Shown here: positions 52,758-64,000 of the stretch, piece after piece
How positions within the stretch are numbered: the first letter of the stretch is position 1
How the letters are laid out: every line of letters starts with the position of its first letter
Assembly: GCF_028009165.1 (NCBI RefSeq)
Contig: NC_079242.1
Location: 1,984,001-2,048,000 of the forward strand
Direction of reading: 5' to 3'
DNA length: 64,000 bases
From: Akanthomyces muscarius
Lineage: Eukaryota; Ascomycota; Sordariomycetes; Hypocreales; Cordycipitaceae
Notes under the pieces: model-generated
Told to the model about the DNA's origin: nothing
Databases searched by the model: none
What the model saw: the letters and a program-made list of their open reading frames with translations, nothing else
Translations under genes and position numbers: made by a program

Positions 52758-54128
52758 ATGGCCACTGCCGATCCTGATACTGTCGCCGCGTTTGGGGCGG
52801 AGATGCGGCAAAAGCATTTTGCGTTCGCTGAGGGGTACCAACCCCTCAACCACGGCTCTTTTGGAACGTTCCCTAAGTCGGTTCTCGAGTACCAGCGACA
52901 ACTGCAATTCGAAAGTGAAGCCAAACCGGACACCTGGATTCGGTATACCTACCTTGATCTGCTGAGAGCAAGCCGTTCTGCGATTGCCCCTCTACTCGGC
53001 GCAGAAGCGGGCGAAGTTGTTCTAGTTCCAAACGCCACCACTGGCGTGAATACCATCCTGCGAAATCTTATCTTCCAGGAGGGCGATGTAGTTCTGACCT
53101 TCAACACCATTTATGGAGCATGCAACAAGACAATCGAATCGCTCTCTGAATTTTGTCCTGTCTCATCGCGTCAAATCGACATCACCTACCCGTTAACAGA
53201 TGACGATATTGTGGCCGAATTTCACTCTGCACTTCAGCATGTCAAAGCGAGTGGGAAAGCCCCCAAACTTGCCATGTTCGACGCCGTTCTCACGTTTCCC
53301 GGAGCAAGGTTCCCGTGGGAGAGACTTGTCGCGGTTTGCAGAGAACAAGGCGTCTTGAGCTTCATGGATGCTGCGCACGGGATTGGGCATGTTGAGCTTT
53401 CACATCTCGGCAGTGTAGGCCCTGATTTTATGATCAGCAACTGCTACAAGTGCGTTCAACTACACAAATAGAGATCTTGGGCAGTTGTGCTTGGAGCTAA
53501 CATTTGTATTCCTCACTCTAGGTGGCTCATGGTTCCTCGCGGCTGTGCCGTATTGTATGTGCCATTTCGCAACCAGCATCTAATATCCTCTACCGTGCCA
53601 ACCTCGTGGGGCTACCTCCCTAAGGCAGAGCGCACAGCCATGTCTGCTCGAGATTACTTCAATAAGCTTTTCGAAAAAGTATCAACAATTGACAATACGC
53701 CATACTGTTGTATCCCAAAGGCTCTAGAGTTCCGGTCCAAGGTCTGTGGCGGAGAGGCAAAGATACGTGACTACTGCTTCGGTCTTGCGCGGCAGGGTGC
53801 AGCACGTATGGCAACAATTCTCGGCACTGAAGCTTTGGAAGACGACTCGCGCTGTTGCTTCGCCACCGTCCGATTGCCACTGACACTGGCGGAGCTTGGG
53901 GCCGACGGTGACGGTCCAGCAGTGGCGAAGTGGATGCAAGAACTGACCCCGTCAGAATATGAAACATATATTCCTATTAAGTTCTACGCCGGTGAATTCT
54001 GGTGCAGAATCTCGGCACAAATATATCTAGAGATTGGCGATTTTGAGTGGGCGGCGGCGACGGTGATGAAGATTTGTGACCGCGCAAAGTCACGGGAGTG
54101 GAAAGGTCAATTGCCTGCAGTGAGATGA
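52758..54128 (+). CDS. Class V aminotransferase-fold PLP enzyme, 432 aa
   Basis: Two exons (52758-53449 and 53522-54128); the 72-bp intron splits the codon of the PLP lysine. Splicing yields SNCYK-WLMVPRGCAVLYVP with Lys231 as the Schiff-base residue. Other marks are LNHGSFGTFPKSV near the start, ATTGVNTILRNL, and MDAAHGIGH where the Asp contacts the PLP ring nitrogen. This is the isopenicillin-N-epimerase-like/cysteine-desulfurase-like branch, which in fungi includes the hercynylcysteine sulfoxide lyase Egt2 of ergothioneine synthesis. Egt2 is a possibility, but the family is broad and no Egt1 gene lies in this window. Branch site CTAAC and a CTCTAG acceptor support the intron. It is divergent from the ankyrin gene and is the last ordinary gene before a long empty stretch. 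Confidence 0.87.
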
Positions 54129-57100
54129 TGCAAAACCAATGCGCAACCATGTACATAGTTGAAGCAAATGGAATTGACATGAATCTAGAATAAGTAACAT
54201 CTATTAAAGCGTTTTCAACCCCGTCGACCCTCCCACCGACTTCCGAGGCAGGTTTTATCCACGGGGCCACTGCATCTTGGCCACTCTGTGGGTAAGCACA
54301 GGCACCAAAGTAAATCCAGCAGCAGATAACTCATTCCAAAGCCGAGGAATTTATAAAACGGCAAACGTATATTGTAGTGTTGCTCTGAACTAATGAATAT
54401 GTGGTGTGGCAAGCAGCCACTGGGCCAGAACACAACGTGCCAAGTGTGGCAGACGCTTTGCACATTTGACTTAGAAAGATCATAGTCGCTATTTTTCCAA
54501 TATAGAACTTTGCATAAGACTGCAAGCTGAAAGTGAAGCAGAGTCGAAATGATGACCAAGGTGCGCGACCGACTGTAGATCGCCGCCGAGCTGTTCCTTG
54601 CGCCAGACAAGCGCTATCGGCGCTGTCAGAGCTATGCAAGAAAACCCTTGCTTATCATACATATGTCTGCTCACCGGAAAACGGTAGCGATGCAGCTCCC
54701 CAACCTTTTCAGTTGGGCTTGACCAGTGGTCTGGGCGGGAGCCTGAATGGAAGGGTCTTAGATACCGCCCAGGTCGAAGCGTTCCCTTTTATAAATCATG
54801 TCAGGTTATAAGCCGCGGACGAAAAAAGCCGGACGGGCACTTTCGCCACCGCAAGTCGGTATGTGGCCGTTACTGCACGCTGACACGGGGCCGTAGTTTG
54901 GTTCGAACTTCTGCTCTTGTAATCGGACATCGGGCTGGTCGTGATTTCGCTTAGCAATGCCGCCAGGATAACGATAAACATCGAAAATCGCCGACCCATG
55001 TTGAATGTTGGGTTGTAGGGTATTGGGTAGCGACAATGAGGTCAGACAGACCCCGTTCGCTAAAGAACCTAGTACAGCGAAGGGTTGAGGAGCATGCGCG
55101 ATGCATTTGTGAAATGTACAAGCAAAAAGTTGATATCAACAACGGGAGTATATCTAACATTAAAGTGAAGAATCATAATTGATATTATAAAGTCAGGCGT
55201 TGAATATTACGCACTTGATGTGTGCATGACCATCGGTTTGCGATGTAGCAGCTAGCTTACCGACACAATGACCACGATGGCCTGTGGGCAGTGACAGGTC
55301 AATCAGGAACAAATGCTGCATGATAGATAAGCTACTCGCTTCTACTTTCCTAGTGTAGTGCATAGGAAACGCAATGCCGCACGATCATAGATCCGACCAT
55401 GCAGAAGCAATTCCCTATGGTGTATTGCATTCTCCTGTACTCAAAAACCTTGCTGTCGGCGAATCGGCGAATTATACAACATATCAAAGATCCAGAAGCG
55501 CCTTCGACTCGCTAGGAAACCAAGAGAATCCAAGCACGAAACTTACTGAAAAGTCCGAGAGCAGCCAGTTGAAAGATGCCGAGGCTAACGCGTGCGTTGC
55601 GCGCCAGTGCGCCATTGCGCTGTGACAGTGCCCTCTGTCATCACAGCGCCAGCCGGCATCATAGGTATAGCCCTCGACAGGCCCTTGATTCGCCAGCCAA
55701 ACCCTGGCGGTTGCAACCGTACTACGAACAGCCGGCAGCAGAAAGCGAACAGTTTCGAGGGAATTGACGTGCTTAAAGCGGCCAGAGATTTCCTGCAGCC
55801 GCCAGCTCTCCCCCTCCCCCCTGTCAGACCCTTGTAGACCAGGATCAGTGAGAATTGTCATGTAAGTCGGGGTCAGAATAAAAACAAGGCAAGAAAAAGG
55901 GGACCTGGCAGGGCTCGTTCAGCACATGCGGACCGAAGCCGAGGCAGGCCGTCACGTTTCCATTCTTTTATTGGCCTCAATATCTGTAAGCCGCCAAGCC
56001 TCATTCCTTTGCTAATAAGTGGTGTATGCGAGAATCCATGTCTGGGGATCCGTCTTGGCCACATATTTAATCTTTCGTCTTCACACGCCTCCGTGTGCAG
56101 CAACGAAAAATGTCGACGTCAACGTCAACGTCAACGTTAGCAGCAAAAAAACTTTAACTTTCAGCAGGCAGGTGCACAATCGAAGCATAAACCCCGCATC
56201 CAAAAGCTTGCATTGCATAAATGGAACATATATAGCGGAGAATTGAAAGCTTCTAAGCTCTCACTTCGACCTTGTGGAAATTGGAGCGCTCCTCGCAAAA
56301 GGCCGCTTGCCAAAAGATCACGAAACTCGCCTCGAGACGCTGCCGTGCACGTTGTCTTGCTTTCCGGCCACGCCTCCTGTCTTATTCTCCCCGATATAGC
56401 TTGCGTGTGCATACTGCATCCAGACCTTGTGATTCGCTTTCAGACTCCGGCAGCCCCGAAAACGATTAATATCACGTCACATGGCTTGATGCTGATAACG
56501 TGGCTGTTATGCGTGGCAATATGCGCTGGCCATTCTTATTAATAATTAATGTATTGCCGGCATGGAATCACTCGTTTGTGGTTGAGACATGCAGACAGCG
56601 CAACCGCATCCTGCAACTTCCCTGCTCCATTCTTTCTCAGCCGCATTGTCTCCCAAACTACATAGCCGACGCAAGATCATGGAGGCGGTGTCAGGCGGGA
56701 TCATAAGAAACGTCTAAAGAGGAAGAGCCAGACATTGGAGACACACGTAGTTCTGGCTCGCGTGATCCTCTATCAGGCCCTCCTCCAGCGTGATATGCCA
56801 GCCGGATCGCTGCCGACGGAGCGCCGCCGAATGCCACTGAGCGCCGCTGAACCCCGCCGATCTGGATGATCCGGAATGACCCTGTAGGAGACTTTATCTT
56901 GACAAACGCTTTTCCCATTGTTACCGCCAGACGTATGTACTCCCACTGCGACCATACACCGTAAATCCACCCGATCGTTGGTCCGTTGCGTAAAAGAGCC
57001 TCCAGTAGCTCGAGTTGACCATGACCAGTTTCGGCATCGCCCTGGCGCCTCACTTTCGTATTCGACTCGATTTCTTGCCAAGGGCCAAGATCAGCACCGA

Positions 57101-60100
57101 CTCTTTTCATATTGCTCTCACGCAAATTTCTGCCCACCATGGCACGCTTCCAGCGTCGCATAGGCTAATTGGCCATGTTCGCATAAAAGTGTTGCATCCA
57201 AGGCCTCTTGGTCGCTGTTGCTGCTGACTAGCGTGGAGTCTACCAAGGCTACTTGGGTGAGTTGTCGGGAAACTCTAAATGTGCATCGTTGTTTCCGTCA
57301 TTGTAACGGCTTTGATGACTCGGCATCCCGCAACTTTCTCTACACCGCCAGCGTTGCACCGGCTCAACCCAAATACGCCCTTGTTTTCCGCTTCGGAGCC
57401 TAAAGCCCCGTGATTTCCGAATTAGGCTCTTCCATCCTGAAGATGATCTACATGTTGGTTTGGTGCGACGTAGACACAAATTTGAGGGCTTGAGCGACTC
57501 GCAGAATCGGTCTCGAGAGTCCCATTCTAATTCTCTTTCTGGACTTGCCTATTAGTCCTCGTAATTACCGGGCATAATAAATGTCCCGCAGTTGAGGCTG
57601 ATGCGAAGAGGTCCGCCCAACCAACCTATACTTCCTACCGATGCAGCCCCCCAAAAGTTTGAGCCTCACGCCGGTTTGACGAGAAGCCTCATTCCCGCGC
57701 ACGGCCGTTTTCCACGTAATGCGCCTCGTGCCCGCCATCCACTTGCCCCTCCCTCTCCGTGTTCCGGGTTACGGAAAAAAAGACCACAAAATTGCCTTCT
57801 TTTTAGTATCTGCTCTAGTTCCGGTTTTCGACTAGCTCTGGGCCCGGCAAGTGGGCAAATAGTCTGTTCGGTTGTGCCTGTTGGCCCAGGCTTACATGAA
57901 TTTTAACCAGTGCCAGGTTGTGAAGTCGCGGCCTTTCTGGGACAGACTTTTAAGCAGCGGGGGACAGTATTATGCCGACCGGTTCCCGACTCCGCGAGAC
58001 GGATAGACTTACCTTCTCGGGCAACGCCTCGACACAAAAACAGTTTGACTTTTCGGGAATACAGTGCAGTTTGTGATCCAAGATGGTGGCTTGGAATGTT
58101 AATGCCATCGAGTTAAGCTCCCGCTGGACAGAGCAATGATGCATAGGCAATTTCCATAAGTCAAACTGTGTCAGTTGCTAGGTGATCAAACAAGCCTAAC
58201 GCCTCTGCGCTTCGAGGCCTGACATTCTGCCGAGTCTAGATTCGTCAAGATGCGCAAGGAACAGGCATGTAAAACGTACCATTTAGCGCATAAATATGAT
58301 ATCCGATCGATGGACGGATACACAACAGAAAAGGAGCAAAAAGAGCGCAGAGTGAATACCCCGCCTCCTGTGAATGGCTTCAGCGACGGTCGATCAGCCC
58401 CTTCTTTGCCCGCATCCTTGCCAACAAAGGCCGTGCAACAAGGATTGCCCAGCTGTGGCTGCTTCGCCTCGCGTAACTTAGGCGACCCGCCGCTGCTGCA
58501 GGCACGTCGCATATATCCCGCTAAGCCATGGTGCAGCGGCCTTCGTCTGTTCGAGTTGCAAATCGATTCATCATTGTTCTTTTTGGTTACACAGGACTCA
58601 CTCTGATACGATCTCCTCACGCCATCCCAAAGACAGCCTTGATCCTGCGAGGTTTTCTTTCCGGGCCTGGTCGCTTGGCCTACTATGGCAGTTGGTTGAG
58701 TTTCCCGCCCGACATTGGCCGTGAGCCCGGCAATTGCAAGCCTGCCAGTTACAAGTAATGTCGCGCAGGGTGCTAAATGTGGCACACCTCAACCCTGGAC
58801 ATCCGTTGAGGCCATCCACCACCACGGCACCGACTTTTGGCCCCCGAGCGGCTCTTTTCCTCGCTCGGCTGGGCTGTGCCTTGACTCCATTGGTGGATGT
58901 GGTGAGAAGCGAAAGCTAGTTTGAATGATGGGCAGCAAATCTATTCCTAATTCTCACTTTCTGTCTCTGTTCTGTGCCTGCCGCTCGCGAAGTCACCTGG
59001 GCCAGTGTCGAGCTAGCAGGCTGCCGAGAGAGAATGAGGGCGTAAAGGGCCGTGCGCGGGCGGCTCGAAGTTGGGCACGGTCTTGACAACCCAAAGAAAC
59101 AGTAAAGAATGGTTCAAAGAAGATGGTGTGGAACGATGGGAAAGGCGCCAAAAATTAGTAGAGTGGCAGTCGGTCAGCTTTATTAATCAGAAAAGCCAAA
59201 TCTATGGACAACCCTCAACTGTAGCGTTGTTGTTAGTATGTTGCAATTCGATCTCCCGATAGCCCGAATCCGTAGCAGGCTAGCCTTTCTTCTACTTGAG
59301 CGTCACCAATTGTCTGTGCAGGAGCATTCGCTGGCCTAACGTAATTCTTGAAATAGCTTCGCGGGGGTTTGGTTTTCTCGCTCCGCTGTGCCGTAGCCGG
59401 AACCCTCGTCACTGGAGCTTGCCGAGTCATGCGAACCGTGGTTCCTAGCCGGTTGCCTCTTTGGGTAGCAGACATGCAAGGCTATGAAAATACCTCGTGG
59501 TTGGCTTGTGGATACATCGAAACCCAATGTACTCCGTACTCCGTTACTCTTTACATCGTGCTCTACCGGACCTGGACGGTGGCACGCTACATGGAGCACG
59601 CTGGATGGCACAAATCGAACGGTGCTGTTGGTGGTGGTACCCCACTACCTGTCTTTTGGTACTTGATCAACCAGGTTGTTGGCATCTTGCTCTCTGGTGT
59701 TTCTAGCGCACGACTGTTTTTTTACTAGTAGATAAGCGTAGATGCCAAGGATCATCAGCCAAGAGGCTGTTGGAGTTACTATAGACGGCTTTTACTCGTA
59801 CCATGATGTCTGTAGTATCAGACGTCGCAGGCTGCATGAACCCATTCATGGCCACTGATAATTAGGAATTACGAGCTACTGGTCTAAAAAAGGGTCTCAT
59901 AAGTTCAAGGGAAAAAAATGCTTTGACGCTGGAAAAGCTAATCTAAATATACAATGGAGTAGGCTCATCTCCGTAGAACTCTGTGCCATTCTCATGAGTG
60001 CAACTCAAACGTTATGGTTTCCAAACTGTGCTATCCAGCATTTGAGCTTCTCAGACTGAGGCGAAAATACAAGGAAAGATCGCCGTTTTTTCAGGCGCCT

Positions 60101-60446
60101 CGTGCGATAACCGCAAAGCCCTAGGCCTAGTTTGAGCCCCGTTTGAGCGTGACGATTCAGGTTTCATCGAACCTTGAACGGCGTTGAGGTGCCGCTGATC
60201 CTAGTCGGCTATGCAGGGCGGGGATGATCCTGGCTCGGGATATCTGATCATTCGCAGGTCGGGCAGATTCCGAATGAGCGGTAGTGTTGTGCACTAGTTA
60301 TCCGCATTCAAGGATACTGTGCAGAAGACCAAGAAGTCGGTCCAGTTCGTAATGGCTGTGCTGCGGTATGCCACCCAAGTCCGGCAAGTCCAAGAGTGGG
60401 ATGGGGCCGGCGTGGCTGGTAATTACGGTCCGTCAGAGGAACTTGC
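54129..60446. other. gene-poor stretch, 6.3 kb
   Basis: I find no gene I can support. The longest frames (for example 58186-58785 minus, 199 codons; 56691-57161 minus, 156 codons) have no domain, no spliced extension and a length near what chance gives over 64 kb. G+C is moderate, so it does not look like RIP-scarred transposon DNA. It contains an ACGTCA array (56116-56133), palindromic AT stretches (about 56536-56550) and TACTCCGTACTCCGT-type motifs (about 59530). No telomeric repeats are seen. Confidence 0.45.
56116..56139. repeat. tandem ACGTCA hexamers (CRE half-sites)
   Basis: Three exact ACGTCA hexamers are directly adjacent (56116-56121, 56122-56127, 56128-56133), followed by ACGTTA. 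ACGTCA is the complement of TGACGT, the half-site bound by CREB/ATF-type bZIP factors. It may be a regulatory cluster or a chance microsatellite. Confidence 0.65.
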
Positions 60447-60611
60447 TCAGCCTGAGCACAGCGGGCAGCTTTCCTGGATAACAATGTATCGTTCATGAGG
60501 ACCCGCGGGGCAAGAATGCTGACGACTGCCATCGGTTGAAGTGCTGCAGAAGTGCAGACCTGGGTCGACGCAAGACATGTAGATGTAGTAATTTTTGGTA
60601 AAGTCGCACAT
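60447..60611 (-). CDS. Short Cys-rich conserved-type protein, 54 aa
   Basis: A 54-codon frame starts MCDFTKNYYIYMSC and contains HSCPAGPHERYIV followed by CPLCSG and a stop. I recall similar short fungal proteins with MCDF at the start, a Cys in mid-sequence, a PHERYI box and a terminal CPLC; they have no known function. Cys residues at 2, 14, 22, 34, 49 and 52 could form a zinc site. There is no signal peptide. A well-formed 5' UTR intron lies just upstream (60726-60666, 61 nt: GTACGT donor, GCTAACA branch, CTCAG acceptor), and a TATATATA tract is at 60782-60790, supporting a real transcription unit. The function is unknown. Confidence 0.6.
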   Translation of the reverse strand: MCDFTKNYYIYMSCVDPGLHFCSTSTDGSRQHSCPAGPHERYIVIQESCPLCSG

Positions 60612-60665
60612 TGTGGCAATCTTGTGGAAGCGAAAGTGTGTCTGCGTGTTCTGTTGAAAAGAGTA

Positions 60666-60726
60666 CTGAGGTTTGCCTTGTTAGCATGTTCTCTCCTGGA
60701 AACTGGCTGCATCTGAGGCGACGTAC
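60666..60726 (-). other. probable 5' UTR intron of the short Cys-rich gene
   Basis: On the minus strand, GTACGT at 60726 is the donor, GCTAACA is the branch site and CTCAG ending at 60666 is the acceptor, giving a 61-nt intron 55 nt upstream of the ATG at 60611. It fits the intron pattern seen in the other genes here. Confidence 0.5.
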
Positions 60727-60777
60727 CTTTGACGGATGTGTGAAGTGTAGAATTCGTGTGAGAGAGCGGCTCGATAC

Positions 60778-60795
60778 AACTCTATATATAAAGGA
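60778..60795 (-). promoter_or_regulatory. TATA-box-like tract
   Basis: The minus strand reads CCTTTATATATAGAG across this site, about 170 bp upstream of the ATG at 60611, or about 110 nt when the UTR intron is removed. It is the likely core promoter of the short Cys-rich gene. Confidence 0.45.
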
Positions 60796-63700
60796 TAGGA
60801 GGTGTAGCAGAGGATAGGATTGTATTCCGGTGGCGACGGCAACGTTATGACGTCGCACCGAAGACTATAGCGCGGGACCACAGCGTTATAGGGCAACCTT
60901 GGGTATAACAATAAGACAAGGAAGATGAACGGAGAATAATAGGTGAGAAGCAAAGTCAATAACAACAAGTTTATTAACTTAAGCTCTGTGGAATATTGGG
61001 CACGTGTAGAGAAAAGGTGGTCGTGGAGGGTTAGCTTGGCTTTCAGAGATCAGATTGAGATGGGGAAGGGCGGGTGGTCGATGGTATTATATGTCTGTGA
61101 GCAAGAGTGCGTCACAGAGCAATGGAGCTTCATGGAGTATGGGGAGGTAAAGTGACAGGCTAGAACAAAAAAAATAGCAAGTCTTGTAAGTCGAGAGGTG
61201 TGCCAGGAGAGGGAGGGGAGTGCGGACAGACACCCAGAGCGAAGCAAGACATTGGGCCAAAGGCTGGCGGCAACAGGCACTTACGCAGGAACGGCCCTTT
61301 GCAAGGATACGAGCAAGACATTTTACCTTGATGGGGGTGAGTAAAATGCAGAAGCTGGTACGAGCGCGAGTGCGGATACTGGGCATACTCTCCACTCCGT
61401 GTGCTTTTTTCGCGGTCACTGCTCATCTGGGGGTTGGAGGGGGCACCGGAATAAAAGAAATAAACAATAATAAAAAGCACTTTGTCGTTGCGCCATCATT
61501 ACTGTGGCCAACGCTGTTGTGGATGCATGTTGAGACGACGCCCAAGCTCATGTCTGAGAGCAAAAGGTGGGGAGGACCGGGCTGGCCCATTGCAGTAATA
61601 GTCTCATTGCTGCTATTAGCACTGCGCAGAAGACGAAGGAGAAAAAACAGCCGAAAAGGGCCCCAGCGACCCGTCCTGCCAGTCGCCCGTCGGGTTGTCC
61701 AACAAACTGCCAGGGACTCGATGGGGGTCTCCAGGGGGCGCCTCGCTCTGCGTGGGTTTGCCACCAGTTTGTCCTCGACCGCCAATAATCATTGAGCTGG
61801 ATGTCGCGGCTGGGTGGAGATGCTTTGACCAAACGTTTGAATCCACGCCACGGTGGTTGCCGCCCTGTCCGCCTTGTTCTCACTCTTGGCTGGCCCGGCC
61901 GGGTTCCGCCATGTTTGTGACGCTTGTGACGGGGAAATGAAGCATGCCCATGCCCGATCCTTGTCGCTATATATTTTTTTTGCTCTTGATGCGAGATTAG
62001 TTGAGTAATGGTCAGAATCGGTGGCAGACAGGCAGGCAATCCATCCGAGCTGCCCAAAATGGCGCTGACGCTAATCCTTCCGAGATTCTGGGACTATGTG
62101 GAGGGGCGCGGGAAAAAGAAAATACCGTGAAAGAAGAAGCAATATGAGGCCAGTGCAGCCCTGTTTCGGGGGACTCTACGGCGTCTCTTTTACGTGGCAC
62201 GTCTGCTGGAGGCTCTTGATTAGTGTGCTGCACTCAGACTGTCTGTGATTCGTACCAAGTAAAACGATTTTTTCTCAAAACCGTCACATCTGAGAAAGAA
62301 GAAGACTCGAGAGACAGACATGGCGTGATGTTGGCTAGAATTTGGCGTGTTTTACTCATGAAAAAAGGATAGGACCCGGATGGCCTCTACTATCCTTGAC
62401 AATTGTTGGCGAAGCACTTGAATCCAGACCTCAGGAGCTGTGCTGTGGTGTGCATCACATGGCCATGCCCTTGGCTCGACTGCTATGCACCTGTACATCA
62501 TCTACAAAGAGTGTCTACAGTGACTTGCACCGTTGCCAAGACACTCCAAAATCGAGACCACGTAAGTATATTCGGCAGTCGGTGAAACTTCAGTACGGCC
62601 TTCCGAGGATTACTGGAATGCGACGTGCCAAGGTGCGCATACGCACAGATGGTGTTGGTGAGCAATGGCTTTTGGCGGGGTGAAGCTATGTCACCGCTTG
62701 TCAGCCATTTTGAGCTTGGAAGTTCCTGGTGCTTCCGCCCACGATCATCATCCAGCCGGGAGTCGGGTCCGGAGGCTCGCGGGTGCACCATAGCCTAAGA
62801 CGTGTCTTGATTGAGTGCACGTAAAACTAATAACTATGTGTCTGTGTAGCTGTGTCCTTTGACGGCCAGCCTCGAGCTCTATATCGATGCATAGACCAAG
62901 TGCCGAGCCGTGCAAGGCACCCAACTGCTGCACAGCTCTCAGTAGCGAAGCAACAGTTAGCGGCAGCACTACCTAGACTGACGGTTGGCTGCCTGCCGCA
63001 TCAACCCAACCCTTTGGTAACTTGGTGACTAACTAACAACTGTTGAAAAACTCGCGGCCCAGAGACCAGTGGGCCTCGCCTTGCTGGCACGCATTAAATA
63101 AGTGTCCAGCAAGCGTGAACCAAAACGTCCGTTCCCCGCAGTAGCGCGGAGATGACAATTGGGCCGCCCTCGCTATGAAGACAGGGCCCCGAGTCTGTAT
63201 TTTCTTCTTCTTCAATTTTTTTGTCAGGGATCCATGCATTGATGGTGCGCTGAGCTTTTCTTAATATCCAGCTCCGGGACCGGTGCAGGAATAGGATGTG
63301 AAACTGGCTGGCTACACCTGAAGTTGAATTCGGACAGTGGTGCAATGAGGCAGATCAAAATCGTCCCAGTAGAGAAGCCGAGCAATGCAGCTAATTTAGC
63401 GGGCTTTCTTTTCTCCCTCCCAGTGAAACCGCGTGTCAACACTCGAACTTTGGCGACGTAGTGGATTCCTGACATCTGCCGAACCTATACCGTTACCGCG
63501 TGATATGGATTGGTCGAGAGCGATTAGGCCATGGTTAAGTTCCCATCAATGTGAAGCATCCCGACAAAGCAAAGTCAGAGTGGTGGACAGAGCGTGTTTC
63601 ATTAGATGGATCGGGCTCTCGGGACTGCGGGGCCGACTACTAGAGAAATAGAGGTTGTCAAGGCTGTCAAGGCTGGCGGGAAGACAAGGGGCCTCGAGTA

Positions 63701-64000
63701 ATATTCCTGGTAGCTGTACGGTTATGAGCGGTCAAGCCGATTTGTGCAGATGCCGCAGAGATGCGAAGAGCCAACACTGGTGCGAGGCTATTGAGTTGCT
63801 TGTAGCGAACACCGAGTGATAAATGCCGAGTGCTGTGGCTGTCATGCGCCCCTGCTGCAGTGCATTTATATTGGCTCTTCAATCTCTCGCGAAATTCCCT
63901 TGATGTCATATTCTGGTCTGAATTAATCCCCGACATATACTTCAACCGATATTACATGGCGTTACCAGTATTCCTGTAATTACCACCATCGCGCTTGAGA

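Larger units (their letters stand above)
60612..64000. other. gene-poor stretch to the right edge, 3.4 kb
   Basis: Beyond the promoter of the short Cys-rich gene I see no gene I can support. The longest frames (61220-61795 plus, 191 codons; 61548-62057 minus, 169 codons) overlap each other on opposite strands and lack recognisable features. A short direct duplication, GTCAAGGCT repeated, lies near 63657-63673. A gene starting or ending beyond the right edge cannot be excluded. Confidence 0.4.

Noticed and set aside
56691..57161. 156-codon minus-strand frame starting MRRWKRAMVG
   Set aside because: The codon use is not implausible, but several frames of this length are expected by chance in 64 kb of two-strand sequence. 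No domain or extension was found. A homology search would decide.
58186..58785. 199-codon minus-strand frame
   Set aside because: Long for chance, but the sequence is of mixed, low-order character without hydrophobic core patterns or motifs.

Overview
The window is nuclear DNA of a filamentous ascomycete, most likely a sordariomycete of the order Hypocreales. The evidence is that genes are separated by roughly 0.3-2 kb, introns are few and short (about 50-90 bp) with GT-AG ends and CTAAC-type branch points, and many proteins have stereotyped Pezizomycotina forms (pinin/MemA, fungal Pex26, haspin, N-domain/ankyrin protein, class V aminotransferase). I see no bacterial operons, plasmid, phage, CRISPR or rRNA. 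The genus cannot be fixed from sequence reading alone.

Layout. 1-1.6 kb: the 3' end of a helical-repeat-like gene, then a Cys/His-rich hypothetical gene. 1.6-8.2 kb: no gene I can support, with possible decayed coding stretches. 8.2-16.3 kb: a small zinc-knuckle (Ecl1-like) gene, a Drs2-type P4-ATPase lipid flippase, and an epoxide-hydrolase-type alpha/beta hydrolase. 17-25.5 kb: a dense housekeeping block with two spliceosome genes in head-to-head orientation (pinin-like and Rds3/PHF5A), a Pex26-like peroxin, a SET-domain methyltransferase and a haspin kinase. 27-37 kb: a Prm10/ThrE-like membrane protein, a CCDC47-like ER protein, an Ecm15-type thiamine-binding-fold protein, a secreted PLC-like protein and an arylamine N-acetyltransferase. 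39.8-49 kb: MOT1, CDC37 and a Gfo/Idh/MocA oxidoreductase. 49.9-54.1 kb: an ankyrin protein with a fungal STAND-type N-domain, divergent from a class V PLP enzyme. 54.1-64 kb: almost empty apart from one 54-codon Cys-rich gene at 60.45-60.61 kb.

Most genes belong to unrelated core processes: splicing, TBP dynamics, Hsp90 clients, mitosis, peroxisome and ER biogenesis, and lipid asymmetry. They do not form a pathway. The accessory-looking parts are the two gene-poor stretches, the Cys-rich short genes, and the ankyrin/PLP divergent pair. I found no complete new multi-gene system. The best candidates for novelty are the short MCDF-type gene, the N-domain/ankyrin protein lacking any NTPase, and the shared promoter of the two splicing genes.

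Exon boundaries were worked out by hand from splice signals, reading-frame continuity and remembered family conservation. They have not been checked against transcripts or databases.
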